Part shown: piece by piece, positions 9,549 to 18,590 of the stretch | How positions within the stretch are numbered: the first letter of the stretch is position 1 | Layout: every line of letters begins with the position of its first letter | From: CAVQFD01 sp963724695 | Lineage (GTDB): Bacteria; Acidobacteriota; Vicinamibacteria; Vicinamibacterales; CAVVIG01 | NCBI GenBank assembly: GCA_963724695.1 | Contig: CAVRVW010000003.1 | Location: 992,001 to 1,056,000 of the forward strand | Length of the DNA: 64,000 nucleotides | Direction: 5' to 3' | Program-made: the position numbers and the translations under genes | Notes under the pieces: generated by a model | The model's database searches: none | What the model was told of the DNA's origin: nothing | Seen by the model: the letters and a program-made list of their open reading frames with translations, nothing else

Positions 9549-10526
9549 ATGACCCTGCCACCGACCCGCGCTGTTGGCGGGCGCGCCGACGGTCTGCACA
9601 CCGACGACCCAGGCCTCGCCAGCTCGTTCGATCGGCCCGTCGACCGGCTGATGTCCCGGGACGGGAGCTTCCGCGTGGTCCGCGTGGGCCGCCTCGGCGC
9701 CCTCGGCGAGGGCTTCGTGGCGCTGGCCACCATGCCCACTCCCCTTCTCGTGGCCACGTTCATGTCCGCCTACCTGACGATGAACCTGATCTTCGGCGGT
9801 TTTTACATGGCCATCGGCGTCGAGCAGATTGGCAACGCGGACCTGTCGTCGACGGCGGGCCGATGGTTGAGCGCCATCGGCATGAGCGTACAGACGCTGA
9901 CCACGGTCGGCTACGGCTCGCTCCACCCCACGACCCCGGCCACCTGGCTCCTGGCGGCCGTCGAGGGCGTCTTCGGCGTTCTGGGGTTTTCGCTCGTCGC
10001 CGCCGTGATTTTTGCGCGGTTTGCGCGCCCGACGGCCAGGCTCGCCTACAGTTCGCACGCGCTCATCGCACCGTACAAGGACGGCTGGAGCCTGCAGGTG
10101 CGAACCGCCAACCGCCGCGACACTCTGCTCGTCGAGCTCGAGGCACGCCTCCTGCTTGCGATGGCCGACGTCGGCGGCGGCCTTGAGCGCCTCACCTACT
10201 TCGCCCTGCCGTTACAGATCGATCGCATCAGTTTTCTGCCGCTCTCCTGGACGCTGGTTCATCCCATCACGCCTGAGAGTCCGCTCGCCGGCATGAGCCA
10301 CCAGGACCTGGCCGCGCGGCGCGCGGAGTTGATGCTCATCATCAAAGGCGTGGACGAGGGCTACATGCAGCCGGTGATCACGCGCTGCTCGTTCCGCTTC
10401 GACGAGATTGTGTGGGGCGGTCGCTACACCCGCGCCTTCGATGTGGCAGATGGCGGGGCGCGACTGCATCTGTCGAGGCTGAGCGATTTCACACCAGAGC
10501 CGGCGCCAGAGCGACTGCCCTCGTAG
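9549..10526 (+). CDS. Inward-rectifier (KirBac-type) potassium channel
   Basis: This 325-residue channel has one pore module. The first transmembrane helix is at about residues 65-90. A pore loop with the K+ selectivity filter TVGYG lies at 119-123. A second helix follows at about 132-157. The rest is the cytoplasmic immunoglobulin-like Kir domain, recognisable from FARFARPTARLAYSSHALI just after helix 2, then TANRRDTLLVELEARL and LVHPITPESPLAGM. The last motif is the Kir H-x-I-x-x-x-S-P-L signature. The frame is intact. The ATG at 9549 lies 91 bp from the divergent metF start. Confidence 0.92.
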   Translation: MTLPPTRAVGGRADGLHTDDPGLASSFDRPVDRLMSRDGSFRVVRVGRLGALGEGFVALATMPTPLLVATFMSAYLTMNLIFGGFYMAIGVEQIGNADLSSTAGRWLSAIGMSVQTLTTVGYGSLHPTTPATWLLAAVEGVFGVLGFSLVAAVIFARFARPTARLAYSSHALIAPYKDGWSLQVRTANRRDTLLVELEARLLLAMADVGGGLERLTYFALPLQIDRISFLPLSWTLVHPITPESPLAGMSHQDLAARRAELMLIIKGVDEGYMQPVITRCSFRFDEIVWGGRYTRAFDVADGGARLHLSRLSDFTPEPAPERLPS

Positions 10527-10562
10527 CCCGGCTGTCGAACTCGGGCCACGATAGAATGCCGT

Positions 10563-11621
10563 GTGCCTGACAGGCCCCCTGATGTGCCGCCGGTGCACAC
10601 CCGACGCACGCGCTACCCGGGCAGGAACCCCCGTGCCTTCCACGACAAATACAAAGAGCTGAACCCCAAACAGTACCCCGAGGACGTGAAGAAGGTCCTC
10701 GCCTCCGGCAAGACCCCGGCGGGCATGCACCTGCCCATCATGGTCGCAGAAGTGCTCGATTGCCTTCGGCCCACCGCGGGTGAGGTCGCCGTGGACTGCA
10801 CGCTGGGCGGCGGCGGGCATGCTCGCGCAATCCTGGAGCGCGTGCAGCCCGGCGGCCGCGTCATCGGGCTCGACGTCGATCCATTGGAGCTGCCGAGAAC
10901 CGAAGCGTCCTTGCGCGAGGCCGGCTACGGCTCCGACGTCTTCGCCGCCCACCAGGCGAACTTCGCAGGCCTGCCGAAAGTCCTGGCGGCCGAAGGGCTG
11001 GCCTCGGTCGACATGATTCTGGCGGACCTCGGCGTGTCGTCGATGCAGTTCGACAACCCCGATCGCGGCTTCAGCTACAAGGGCGTGGGGCCCCTCGACA
11101 TGCGGATGAACCCGCTCCGTGGCCAGCCCGCTTCCCGGCTGATCGCGCGGTCCAGCGAGGAGGCGCTGGCCGGTCTGCTCGAGGAGAACGCCGACGAGCC
11201 TCACGCGGCGCTGATTGCAGGCCTGCTGAAGTCACAGACTCTCGAGACCACGCACGCCGTCGACCGCGTGTTACGGGCCGGCCTTGCCGCGGCGCTGCCG
11301 CGCCTGACGAAGGCCGACCTGAAGATGTCGATCCGCCGGACGTTCCAGGCGCTGCGCATTGCGGTCAACGACGAGTTCTCGGTGCTCGATGCGCTCTTGC
11401 GCTCGCTGCCGCAGTGCCTCGCACCCGGCGGGAGGGTCGCCGTGCTGACGTTCCATTCCGGCGAGGACCGTCGGGTCAAGAAGGCGTTTCAGGCCGGCTA
11501 TCGGGGGGGTGTCTACCGCGCGGTGGCCACCGAAGTCATTCGCCCGGCGAAGGAGGAAACGTTCTCGAACCGGCGCGCCTCGGCGGCCAAGCTGCGCTGG
11601 GCCGTCCGCGCGCCTGAATGA
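10563..11621 (+). CDS. rsmH: RsmH-like 16S rRNA (cytosine-N4) methyltransferase with N-terminal extension
   Basis: This is a class I SAM-dependent methyltransferase of the RsmH/MraW family, which methylates C1402 of 16S rRNA. The SAM motif VDCTLGGGGHARAIL is at residues 78-92. Later family motifs are present: LADLGVSSMQFDNPDRGFS, GPLDMRMNP, ADLKMSIRRTFQALRIAVN, and VLTFHSGEDRRVK (normally SFHSLEDR). Two things are unusual. The gene is not in a division/cell-wall cluster, and about 50 extra residues (including RYPGRNPRAFHDKYKELNP) precede the domain. It may be a second RsmH-type paralogue. The start is a GTG at 10563; the frame is intact. Confidence 0.82.
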   Translation: MPDRPPDVPPVHTRRTRYPGRNPRAFHDKYKELNPKQYPEDVKKVLASGKTPAGMHLPIMVAEVLDCLRPTAGEVAVDCTLGGGGHARAILERVQPGGRVIGLDVDPLELPRTEASLREAGYGSDVFAAHQANFAGLPKVLAAEGLASVDMILADLGVSSMQFDNPDRGFSYKGVGPLDMRMNPLRGQPASRLIARSSEEALAGLLEENADEPHAALIAGLLKSQTLETTHAVDRVLRAGLAAALPRLTKADLKMSIRRTFQALRIAVNDEFSVLDALLRSLPQCLAPGGRVAVLTFHSGEDRRVKKAFQAGYRGGVYRAVATEVIRPAKEETFSNRRASAAKLRWAVRAPE

Positions 11622-11650
11622 CGCGTCTCGACCGAGAGGCCGCGGTTACC

Positions 11651-12031
11651 TCAGCGCTTTTTCGCGGTGAACGTGCCTTCGCCCGTATTCCCCTGCTGGT
11701 CGGCGAAGCGCCACGTCCCCTTCATCGACGTTTCCTGGGCATCGAGCTGCCCCGAAAATGCCGTGGCGATGTCCGACTCGATCCCGGTCGTGAACCGGAA
11801 CGTCACGGTCGCGCCCTGAATGCTGCCGCGCACCGGGACGACCGACTCGTATCCCGACAAGCAGCTGCCGGCCAGTCGATCGCCTTCCTGTTTGAACGAA
11901 CACTCGGCCTGGTAGAGCGAGGTACTGCCGTCGCGCTGGAACTCGAGGGCCCAGGTGCCCGTCAGGTCAGCGGCCGCGAACGCCGTGGAGCACAGAAGCA
12001 GGAGGATTGTGCTCGAAGCGGCTCGTTTCAT
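11651..12031 (-). CDS. Small exported protein of unknown function
   Basis: This 126-residue product has a signal peptide (SSTILLLLCSTAFAA) followed by a compact all-beta-looking domain: DLTGTWALEF, CSFKQEGDRLAGSC, GATVTFRF, SMKGTWRFAD. The G-T-W repeats and two cysteines resemble small lipocalin-like secreted domains common in Acidobacteria, but I cannot name a family. It ends 30 bp from the convergent methyltransferase gene. The frame is clean. Confidence 0.65.
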   Translation of the reverse strand: MKRAASSTILLLLCSTAFAAADLTGTWALEFQRDGSTSLYQAECSFKQEGDRLAGSCLSGYESVVPVRGSIQGATVTFRFTTGIESDIATAFSGQLDAQETSMKGTWRFADQQGNTGEGTFTAKKR

Positions 12032-12080
12032 TTTTTCATGGGGCGGCGCCGCGATGTCGGTCTCCCGCCGGCCAGGAGAG

Positions 12081-12990
12081 CTACTGCCCGCCGCCAGTGC
12101 GCGTGCCGGTGCCCGTCACGGTGACCTTCATCATGACCGTCGTCCAGCAGCAGCCGGAGCCGCCGCCGCCGTTGCCGGACTGAGTCGCCGCCGTTGACGT
12201 GCAGCACGTAGTCGCCCGGCTCGCTGAAGGTGACGGTCGTCGCCGCCTTCCCGAGTACGGCTCGATCGGCTTGCCGCCCTTGATGGCCTTGAACTTGACG
12301 GGCGTCGCACCTTGACCGTGCCCGGACCGCGGTACTTCGTGACCGTGACGTTCACCGGCGGCGCGATCGCCCGTCAGCGGACCGTTGCCGCCCTGCTGTA
12401 CAGCGCATCGTCGTCGGCCCAGACATCGAGCGGCATCGGCGTGCCGACCGTCGGCCGTGCGCGTGAAGCGCCGTCGCCATGGTCCCCACGGGCCCGGCGA
12501 ACTTCGGGCCCGCCTCGGCGAACCGGAGCACCGGCGGCGTGTTGAACTCGCGGTTCGGGCTCTCCTCCGACGACTTGAGCGGCGTGATGTTGTAGTCGGT
12601 GTGCATGTGGAACGGGATGCGTCGTCGTCACGCCGTTGGCGCGTCAGCGTCCAGGTGATCTTCTGGGTCTTGGCGAAGTTCCTTCGGCACGGTGACGATG
12701 AACATGCCGAAGCGGCGCCGCGTGAGGAAGTGCGTCGGCTGGCCCATGGTCCGGGTTGCCCGGCTCGAACTGGTTGTTCGGACCGATCGGGATGTCGACC
12801 TCCGCCTCCGTGTTGCGGTTGTAGTACCCGATCAGGAAGTTGTGCGTGCCGTCAGGGTTGTCGAACCAGCCCTCGTACGCCGGGGTGACGCTCGCGCCGA
12901 ACTGTCTCGCGGCGCGCTCGGCAGCTGGATCTGCGCGGACACCAGCACGCCGCCGCTGACGATGCAGCGCCAGCGCAGCGCTCAGCGCGG
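12081..12990 (-). CDS. Exported conserved protein of Acidobacteria type, frame interrupted
   Basis: The protein can be pieced together over several frames from about 12990 leftward to a TAG at 12081. Readable segments in order: VTPAYEGWFDNPDGTHNFL, IGYYNRNTEAEVDIPIGP, NNQFEPGNPDHGQPTHFL, a TVPKE segment, HTDYNITPLKSSEESPNRE, NTPPVLRFAE, KATTVTFSEPGDYVLHVN, and a C-terminus with SGCCWTTVMMKVTVTG. I have seen this overall pattern in exported Acidobacterial proteins of unknown function that sit beside c-type cytochrome genes. The start codon cannot be fixed because the first part is shifted. At least six single-base shifts are present. Confidence 0.55.
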
Positions 12991-13126
12991 ATAAGCCGTG
13001 TCTGATATCATGAGAAGCCCCCTGGCTGGCGCGCCGCAGCGTGCGGCCTGACGCGGGCGCTGACGCCGGAAACGGGGTGAGACGCGCGAACCGGCGCCTC
13101 CCCCCGCGGATTGCGAAGTCGCGAGC

Positions 13127-14535
13127 TTACTGCTGCTGATTCTGCGTCGTCGTTCGCCGGCTTCTTGTGGTCGGCCAGCCACTGCTGGTACTCGGCGTCG
13201 GTCAGATAGACGACGTTCATCCACGCGTGCGCCATTTCGTCCACCGTGCGATCGCCGTAGCCCACCCACTGATTCGGGTCGGGGTTGTTCTTGTTCGTCG
13301 TCGTGTTGTCGTAGAAGGCGGTGACGTGGATGATCGTGCCCTTCGGGAACGCCGGAATCGCGTCCTCGGCGTAGATGTAGTTCGTCATCCAGTTGAAGTT
13401 GAAGTTGTCGACGTAGCTGATGATCTGCGTCCCGCCGTCGGGCAGAATCGCCTCGACCTGCATCGCCTTGCCGCGCAGATGGAAGTGCGGCTGGAAGTTG
13501 GTGATGAGCGTGTTCTCCTTCAGCACCGTGAAGCCTTCGGTGTGCGCGATCGAGTTCGGCGGGATGTCGAGGCCGGCCGCGCCGTTCTTGAGACCGGTGA
13601 AGCCAATCAGGTAGCTGCGGTGCTTCGGCTCCTCGCCCTTCGGATAGAGCCAGATGCCGAGCTCGGAACCGGCCGTGACCGCTTCGCCGACGGCGTGCAC
13701 GTGCTGGTCCCAGGAGATCTTCTGGCCCGGCTTGATCAGCTTGCCCGTGCCGTCCATGTAGCGGTCGTAGCCCTTGCCGATCGCCCATTCCATGAGCGAC
13801 GGGCGGGCGTTGATCGACGCGCGGACGGGTCGTCCTGCCGCGGTCGCGGCGGCCGCTCGGCCGTGCCGCGATCGATCGAATCGGCGTCGGGGTCGTTCGG
13901 ATCCTGCACGACGTGCGCGATCGAGTGATGCAGGATCTTGCGGCCCTGGATGTTGGACGGCCGGATTTCGACCATCCGCACCCAGCGCGGCTCGGTGAGC
14001 CCCGGCGATGTCGACCGATCGGACGCCACCACTGATCCTGGCTCACGGCCGGCATCGTGTACTCCGGCGACTTCACGACGAGGTCGGGCGGACCGTAGCC
14101 GTCGCGTTCGCCCTGCCAGAAGAGCGTCGTCGTCGACCGGCTTCGAGCGGCGGCATGTCGGCCGGGTTGCCCTGCGGCGCGCCCTGATCGACCCACGCGA
14201 CGATCGTCTCGATCTGCTCGTCGCTGAGCGACATGTCGTTCTTGAACTTCTGGACGCCGACGCTCTTGTCGATGTGCCACGGCGGCATCTGACGCGTGCG
14301 CGACGCGCTGCTTGATCGAGCGCGCCCAGGGACGCGCTTCTTCGAAGGTCCTGAGCGACATCGGCGCGATCGACCCGGGCTCGTGGCAGTTCTGACACTT
14401 GGCCTGGAGGATCGGCGCGACGTCCTTGGAGAACGTGACCTTCTTGGCCTCCTGCGCGGCCACGGCTCCGGGCAACGCGAGCAGCGCGCCGATTGCAAGC
14501 ACGCCGACGCCCCACTGGCGGGTGGATCGAACCAT
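13127..14535 (-). CDS. c-type cytochrome / copper monooxygenase-like exported protein, frame interrupted
   Basis: It starts at an ATG at 14535 with a signal peptide (GVGVLAIGALLALPGAVAA). One haem-binding CQNCH motif lies about 50 residues in (PILQAKCQNCHEPGSIAPM). It continues with RTRQMPPWHIDKSVGVQKF and a long C-terminal part with histidine pairs, such as WDQHVHAVG and NFQPHFHLRGKAMQVEA. This C-terminal part resembles the type II copper-dependent monooxygenase fold; redox function is inferred. Removing one base after TC at about 14301, 14147, 14138, 14010, 13998 and 13137 joins the segments and gives a TAA stop at 13127. The downstream gene at 12081-12990 is in the same direction. Confidence 0.7.
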
Positions 14536-14726
14536 TACCGGCTCCTTTTCAGCGCGGTGCCGGTCGCAACCGGTGATCACCGCAGTCCCTGCCTGGCTCC
14601 CGACAAGTGGCCAGAATGGCCGAATTTTACCAGATTCGTGCCGTTCTCCCAACCTGGATTGACCGATCTTCGCAGGGAAAATCGTGATATTTCCGAGACA
14701 GGCCGAGTGGCCGGGCTCGCGCGGGG

Positions 14727-15572
14727 CTAGCGGAGGTCGAACGTCATGCCCGCCCTGAGCACATGGAGCGCGAGGCCGGTGCCGGCGTGTACGGCACCCG
14801 GCGCGGCGCCGGGCACGCTGGCGCCCCGGGCATCCACGATGAGAGCGCTGCTCACCCCGACCACCTCGAGGCGCGCGCCGCGCACCACAACCGCCGTGCC
14901 CTCGTCGATCCCGACGCCCACGAGCGCGGGACGGTCCAGCACCGCAGCGACGAGCCGGTTGACGCGCTGGCGCTGCAGGAAGTGCTGATCGACGATTACT
15001 TCCGGCCAGATCGCCAGGCCGGCGGCCGTGGCGGTCTTTCCCGCGGCCACGCGTTTGAGGTCCGAGTCCCCCGTAATCATGACCTCTGACAGCACCGCGG
15101 CGCCCGCGCTCGTGCCGCCGACCACCGCGCCGGCCCGGTGCCGCGCGCGAACGAGGTCGGCGAGGCCCGTGCCGGCGATGGCTTCCATGAAGCGGCTCTG
15201 GCTGCCGCCTGGCATCCAGATGATGGTCGCGCGCTCGAGCGCGAGCCGCGCCGCTGCGCCGTCCTCGAAGGAGATCTTTCTGGCCTCCCTGGCGCCCGCG
15301 CGTTTCCATCGCTCGACCGCGCTGTCGCCGGCGTTCGCAACCGCCGATGCCTGCGGAAGGACGACGACGACTGCCTGCGGGCCGCCGCCGAGAGCCAGTG
15401 TCCGTTCGTAGATCTCGTCGCCGATCGTCCCGCCGCCAACGGCGACGATCGCACCCGGCGTCTGCGCGAGGCCGCGCGCCGAACACAGCGCCAGGCCGAG
15501 CAGCCATACTGACTGCGCGAGCAGGCGCCTTCGGCTGACGCGCCGGCCGTTGGTTCGAGCGTCCGTGCGCAT
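14727..15572 (-). CDS. Cyanophycinase-like peptidase (family S51), exported
   Basis: This 281-residue protein has a twin-arginine-like leader (SRRRLLAQSVWLLGLAL) followed by a peptidase S51/cyanophycinase domain. The nucleophile serine is at residue 155 in GGTSAGAAV. Other family landmarks are AIVAVGGGTIGDEIYER, IIWMPGGSQSRFMEAI, VDQHFLQRQRVNRLV and GVGIDEGTAVVVRG. Cyanophycinases cut beta-Asp-Arg dipeptides from cyanophycin. With no cyanophycin synthetase visible here, the substrate could be another isoaspartyl peptide. It follows the penicillin-acylase gene by 12 bp, so both probably form one leftward operon of extracytoplasmic amidohydrolases. Confidence 0.82.
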   Translation of the reverse strand: MRTDARTNGRRVSRRRLLAQSVWLLGLALCSARGLAQTPGAIVAVGGGTIGDEIYERTLALGGGPQAVVVVLPQASAVANAGDSAVERWKRAGAREARKISFEDGAAARLALERATIIWMPGGSQSRFMEAIAGTGLADLVRARHRAGAVVGGTSAGAAVLSEVMITGDSDLKRVAAGKTATAAGLAIWPEVIVDQHFLQRQRVNRLVAAVLDRPALVGVGIDEGTAVVVRGARLEVVGVSSALIVDARGASVPGAAPGAVHAGTGLALHVLRAGMTFDLR

Positions 15573-15584
15573 CTGCCGCGGCGC

Positions 15585-17726
15585 TTACAGCCCCTCGCGC
15601 TTCTCGAGATTCGCCTCGATGTCCTTCTTCTCGCGCCAGACGGGATGCAGCGCCTTCTGGGTCATCAGCGGCAGCTGGTCCTCGAGGTGCGGCGACCCCT
15701 TCTGGCTCGCGTTACCGTAGCCGAGCGTGCAGCGCGCCTGTTGTGTCGGACCGAACTCGATCGCGCAGACGATCGTCTCGCCGTTGGTGGCGTAGTACCG
15801 GTTCCCCTGCTTACGATTGAATGCGACCGTGCGGAAGAGCCCGGAGCCGCCGGGGCCGCCGTTGCCCGGGAGATCCGCGTTTCCACTCGCGAAGCGGAAG
15901 ACGTCGCCCCACTTCACGTCGAGCGCGCCATACAGCTTCATGCACTCGTCGGCCGCCGCTGCAAGCACCGGGAGCGCGGAGGCCGGATCCTTCAGGCCGT
16001 GTGCGGACTCGAGCGGGCGATTGATGTCGAACGGGACCCGCAGTCTCGCCGCGATTCCTCCCGGGGCCGCGAAGTAGCGATCGACAAAGAGCTGGAACAA
16101 CACGGCGCCGCGGCTGTCTGCGTCGGTCTGCCGATCCCACCGCTCGAGCACGCGCGCCGCCTCGGTTGACCCGTTGGCCGCTTTGAGGAGGTCCGGAAGC
16201 ACGCGATCGGCCAGCTCCATTCGGGTGGAATGCTTCTTGGCGATGAGCTGCTCGTAGCCGATCTTCGGGTCCTCGGTCATCATGCGCCGCGACCGGAGCG
16301 TGCGCATCTGCGGCAGGGTCTCGCCGGTCGGCGCCACATACGGCGCGAACTTCGTGCGATCGAGCAGCGGCAGCGTCATGTCCCAGGGCGGCTGGTTCGT
16401 GTTCTGCGTCCAGCCGATCGCCGGGTCGACGGCCTTCGGCAGCTCGTCAAACGACAAATAGTCGGTCCACATCGTGTCCGACGTATCGCCGGGCACGACT
16501 CTCGACCAGTACTGGTAGTCGCGCCCGTTGCGCCTCGGCACGAGGCCGTCGAAGACGAACATCACGTGGCCCTGGTCATCGGCGTAGTTGGCGTGCCACA
16601 TGGGCACGGCCATGATGCGAAGGGCGTCCTGAAACCCGGCGAGCGTCGTGGCCTCTCCCATCTTGAACCACTGCTCGAGCATCCGCGGCCGGTCGAGCCC
16701 AGCCACCCGCATCGCCACGGTCAGCCCGTCCTGGTCATAGACGACCGGGCCGTGAACGCTCTTCCGGATCTCGACGGTCTCTTCGCTGAAGCTGCCGTCG
16801 GCGGCCTTGACCTTGAACGTGCGGCTCAATCGCTCGAAGGGCCGGAGCTGTCCGTCGAACTGATACTGCCCGTCCTTCACAGTCAGGTTGAAGAAGTCGA
16901 CCGTGTCGATAGTGTTCACGGTGCGTCCCCATCCGGCGTGACGGTTGAAGCCCACGACAGGCACCGGAAAGCCCACCTGCGGCGCGCCGTACAGATCGTA
17001 ATCGGGGCCGACCAGGTGCATCTCCATGTAGCGATAGAACGTGTTGCCCCACGCCAGGTGGGGATTGATGAGGAGCATTGCCCGCCCGCTCGCCGAATGC
17101 GCCGGACCGATCGCCCAGGTGTTCGACCCCGCCGAGAACTCGTCGCGATCGGGATCGCCCGCGTCGGCCTGCGTGCCGGCGTCGCGCTTCAACGCGTTCA
17201 CCTCCCGGCGCATCCGCTCGAGCGAGCCCATGTAGCCGAAGTGCACGGCCCTCAGCGGGTGGCCGATGACATCCACGCCGGAGACCGGAAGGACCACTCG
17301 ATTCTCGGCCTCGATGGCGTCCGGATGCGCTGCGGCGAACTCGTTGATGCCACGCGCGAATGCGTCGAGGTACGTGCGGAACGTCGGATCCTGCGCCTTG
17401 TACCATTCACTGGCACGGTCGGGCACCTGGTTGAGATGCACCCATCGATCGAGCTCCCGGCCCGCGGCGCCCCAGTACTCGGCCGCGCGTCCGCGCGACT
17501 CGCCGTAGAGGTGCAGGAGCAGGTTGGCCTGCGCCTCCATCTGCGCCCAGCCCTGTGCGTGGAACATTGCCTCGCGATCGGCGGCGAAGATGTGGGGCAC
17601 GCCGTAACGGTCCCACAGGATCTCGGCCTTCCCTGCCGCACGTGGAAGGGATGACGGCGTGCAGCCGATGAGCACGAGTCCGCCCAGAAGGGGGAGATAG
17701 ACGGGCAGAAAGCGGAAGGGCTTCAT
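15585..17726 (-). CDS. Penicillin acylase family Ntn-hydrolase, lipoprotein
   Basis: This 713-residue enzyme belongs to the penicillin amidase/acyl-homoserine-lactone acylase family, whose precursors self-cleave into alpha and beta chains. The lipoprotein signal ends with LVLIGC (Cys22). The alpha part has ILWDRYGVPHIFAADREAMF. The autoprocessing site and N-terminal nucleophile is Ser201 in AGSNTWAIGP, followed by INPHLAW and GRTVNTIDTVDFF. The catalytic core continues with HANYADDQGHVMFVFDG. The substrate (acyl-homoserine lactone, lactam or other amide) cannot be told from the sequence. It lies between the kinase-like gene (15 bp upstream) and the cyanophycinase-like gene. The frame is intact. 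Confidence 0.9.
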   Translation of the reverse strand: MKPFRFLPVYLPLLGGLVLIGCTPSSLPRAAGKAEILWDRYGVPHIFAADREAMFHAQGWAQMEAQANLLLHLYGESRGRAAEYWGAAGRELDRWVHLNQVPDRASEWYKAQDPTFRTYLDAFARGINEFAAAHPDAIEAENRVVLPVSGVDVIGHPLRAVHFGYMGSLERMRREVNALKRDAGTQADAGDPDRDEFSAGSNTWAIGPAHSASGRAMLLINPHLAWGNTFYRYMEMHLVGPDYDLYGAPQVGFPVPVVGFNRHAGWGRTVNTIDTVDFFNLTVKDGQYQFDGQLRPFERLSRTFKVKAADGSFSEETVEIRKSVHGPVVYDQDGLTVAMRVAGLDRPRMLEQWFKMGEATTLAGFQDALRIMAVPMWHANYADDQGHVMFVFDGLVPRRNGRDYQYWSRVVPGDTSDTMWTDYLSFDELPKAVDPAIGWTQNTNQPPWDMTLPLLDRTKFAPYVAPTGETLPQMRTLRSRRMMTEDPKIGYEQLIAKKHSTRMELADRVLPDLLKAANGSTEAARVLERWDRQTDADSRGAVLFQLFVDRYFAAPGGIAARLRVPFDINRPLESAHGLKDPASALPVLAAAADECMKLYGALDVKWGDVFRFASGNADLPGNGGPGGSGLFRTVAFNRKQGNRYYATNGETIVCAIEFGPTQQARCTLGYGNASQKGSPHLEDQLPLMTQKALHPVWREKKDIEANLEKREGL

Positions 17727-17740
17727 GTTCGCACCTCGAC

Positions 17741-18541
17741 TTACGGTGTGAAGACCGTGGCCTCACCCTTGGTTTTCGCGAGCTTCTCCAGCTGGGCCAC
17801 GATCAGATCGCGGCGCTTCAGAATCGAGGTCGACCCATCGAGCACGAGCTTCCCGATCTTCGGGTCGAGCAGGCCTTTGTCGAGTGCCTTCAGCCGCTCG
17901 AAGAACGGGCGATCGATTCCCATCATCTCGGGAAACACCATGCGTGTCGTGTTCGTGAACGCACGCGAATGATCCACCAGCACCAGCTGCCAGTTGGGCT
18001 CGCGCACGACGAGCAGGTTGCCCTGGTTGGGATCGATGTTGGCAATCAGGTTGTGGAACACGACCCACCGGCGGGTCTGCCGGTTCCAATCGGCCTGGTC
18101 CGGCGGCTCCTGCCCCTTGAGCGAGTTCCGCTGCACGACGCCGTCGACCCACAGCTGCACCGAAGCGTTCTGGCCCTCGTACTGCCGCTCGACCGTGGGC
18201 GGCACCATGTCGAGCCCCATCAATTTGTCGATCTCGTAGGCGGCAATCTCCGACTGGTAGCTCTCGAAATAGCCGGTCGCTCGACTCGGCCTCAGCGCCT
18301 TGATGGCGACGCCCCCGACCAGGCCGCCGGGCGCGAAGAACCCATGCCTCGGGCGCGTCACGCCGACGGGGATGCTCTCCACCTTTACGATTGGCGCGGT
18401 CTTGATGTAGGCCTCGAACTCCTGGTGTCGGCCGAGCCAGATTCTCGTGCTGGGCTCGACGGCGGTCTGCGCGGCCACGAACGGCGGCGGCGACCATGAG
18501 ACGAGGGCCAGGGTGACGGCGACACTCAGGGTCCAGCGCAT
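17741..18541 (-). CDS. Exported kinase-like protein A (HipA/FAM20/PI-kinase-like signature)
   Basis: This 266-residue product has a signal peptide (LSVAVTLALVSWSPPPFVAA). Its sequence has the order of an atypical kinase. A lysine-bearing strand, GGVAIKAL, has K81. Glu99 follows, then AYEIDKLMGLDMVPPTVER, which resembles the alpha-helix region of HipA/FAM20-type kinases. A catalytic-loop-like ANIDPNQGNLL has D170 and N175, and a metal-binding VDHSRAF has D190. The loop histidine found in the paralogue at 19715-20554 is replaced here (DPN for DRH). Kinase activity is an inference. Export is well supported, so any ATP source or alternative role is a question. It starts 50 bp from the divergent phosphatase gene and precedes the penicillin acylase. 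Confidence 0.6.
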   Translation of the reverse strand: MRWTLSVAVTLALVSWSPPPFVAAQTAVEPSTRIWLGRHQEFEAYIKTAPIVKVESIPVGVTRPRHGFFAPGGLVGGVAIKALRPSRATGYFESYQSEIAAYEIDKLMGLDMVPPTVERQYEGQNASVQLWVDGVVQRNSLKGQEPPDQADWNRQTRRWVVFHNLIANIDPNQGNLLVVREPNWQLVLVDHSRAFTNTTRMVFPEMMGIDRPFFERLKALDKGLLDPKIGKLVLDGSTSILKRRDLIVAQLEKLAKTKGEATVFTP

Positions 18542-18590
18542 GGCGCGCAGTATACAGAGCCGCCGGTCGAGTGTGCGACTAAAATGGGGC

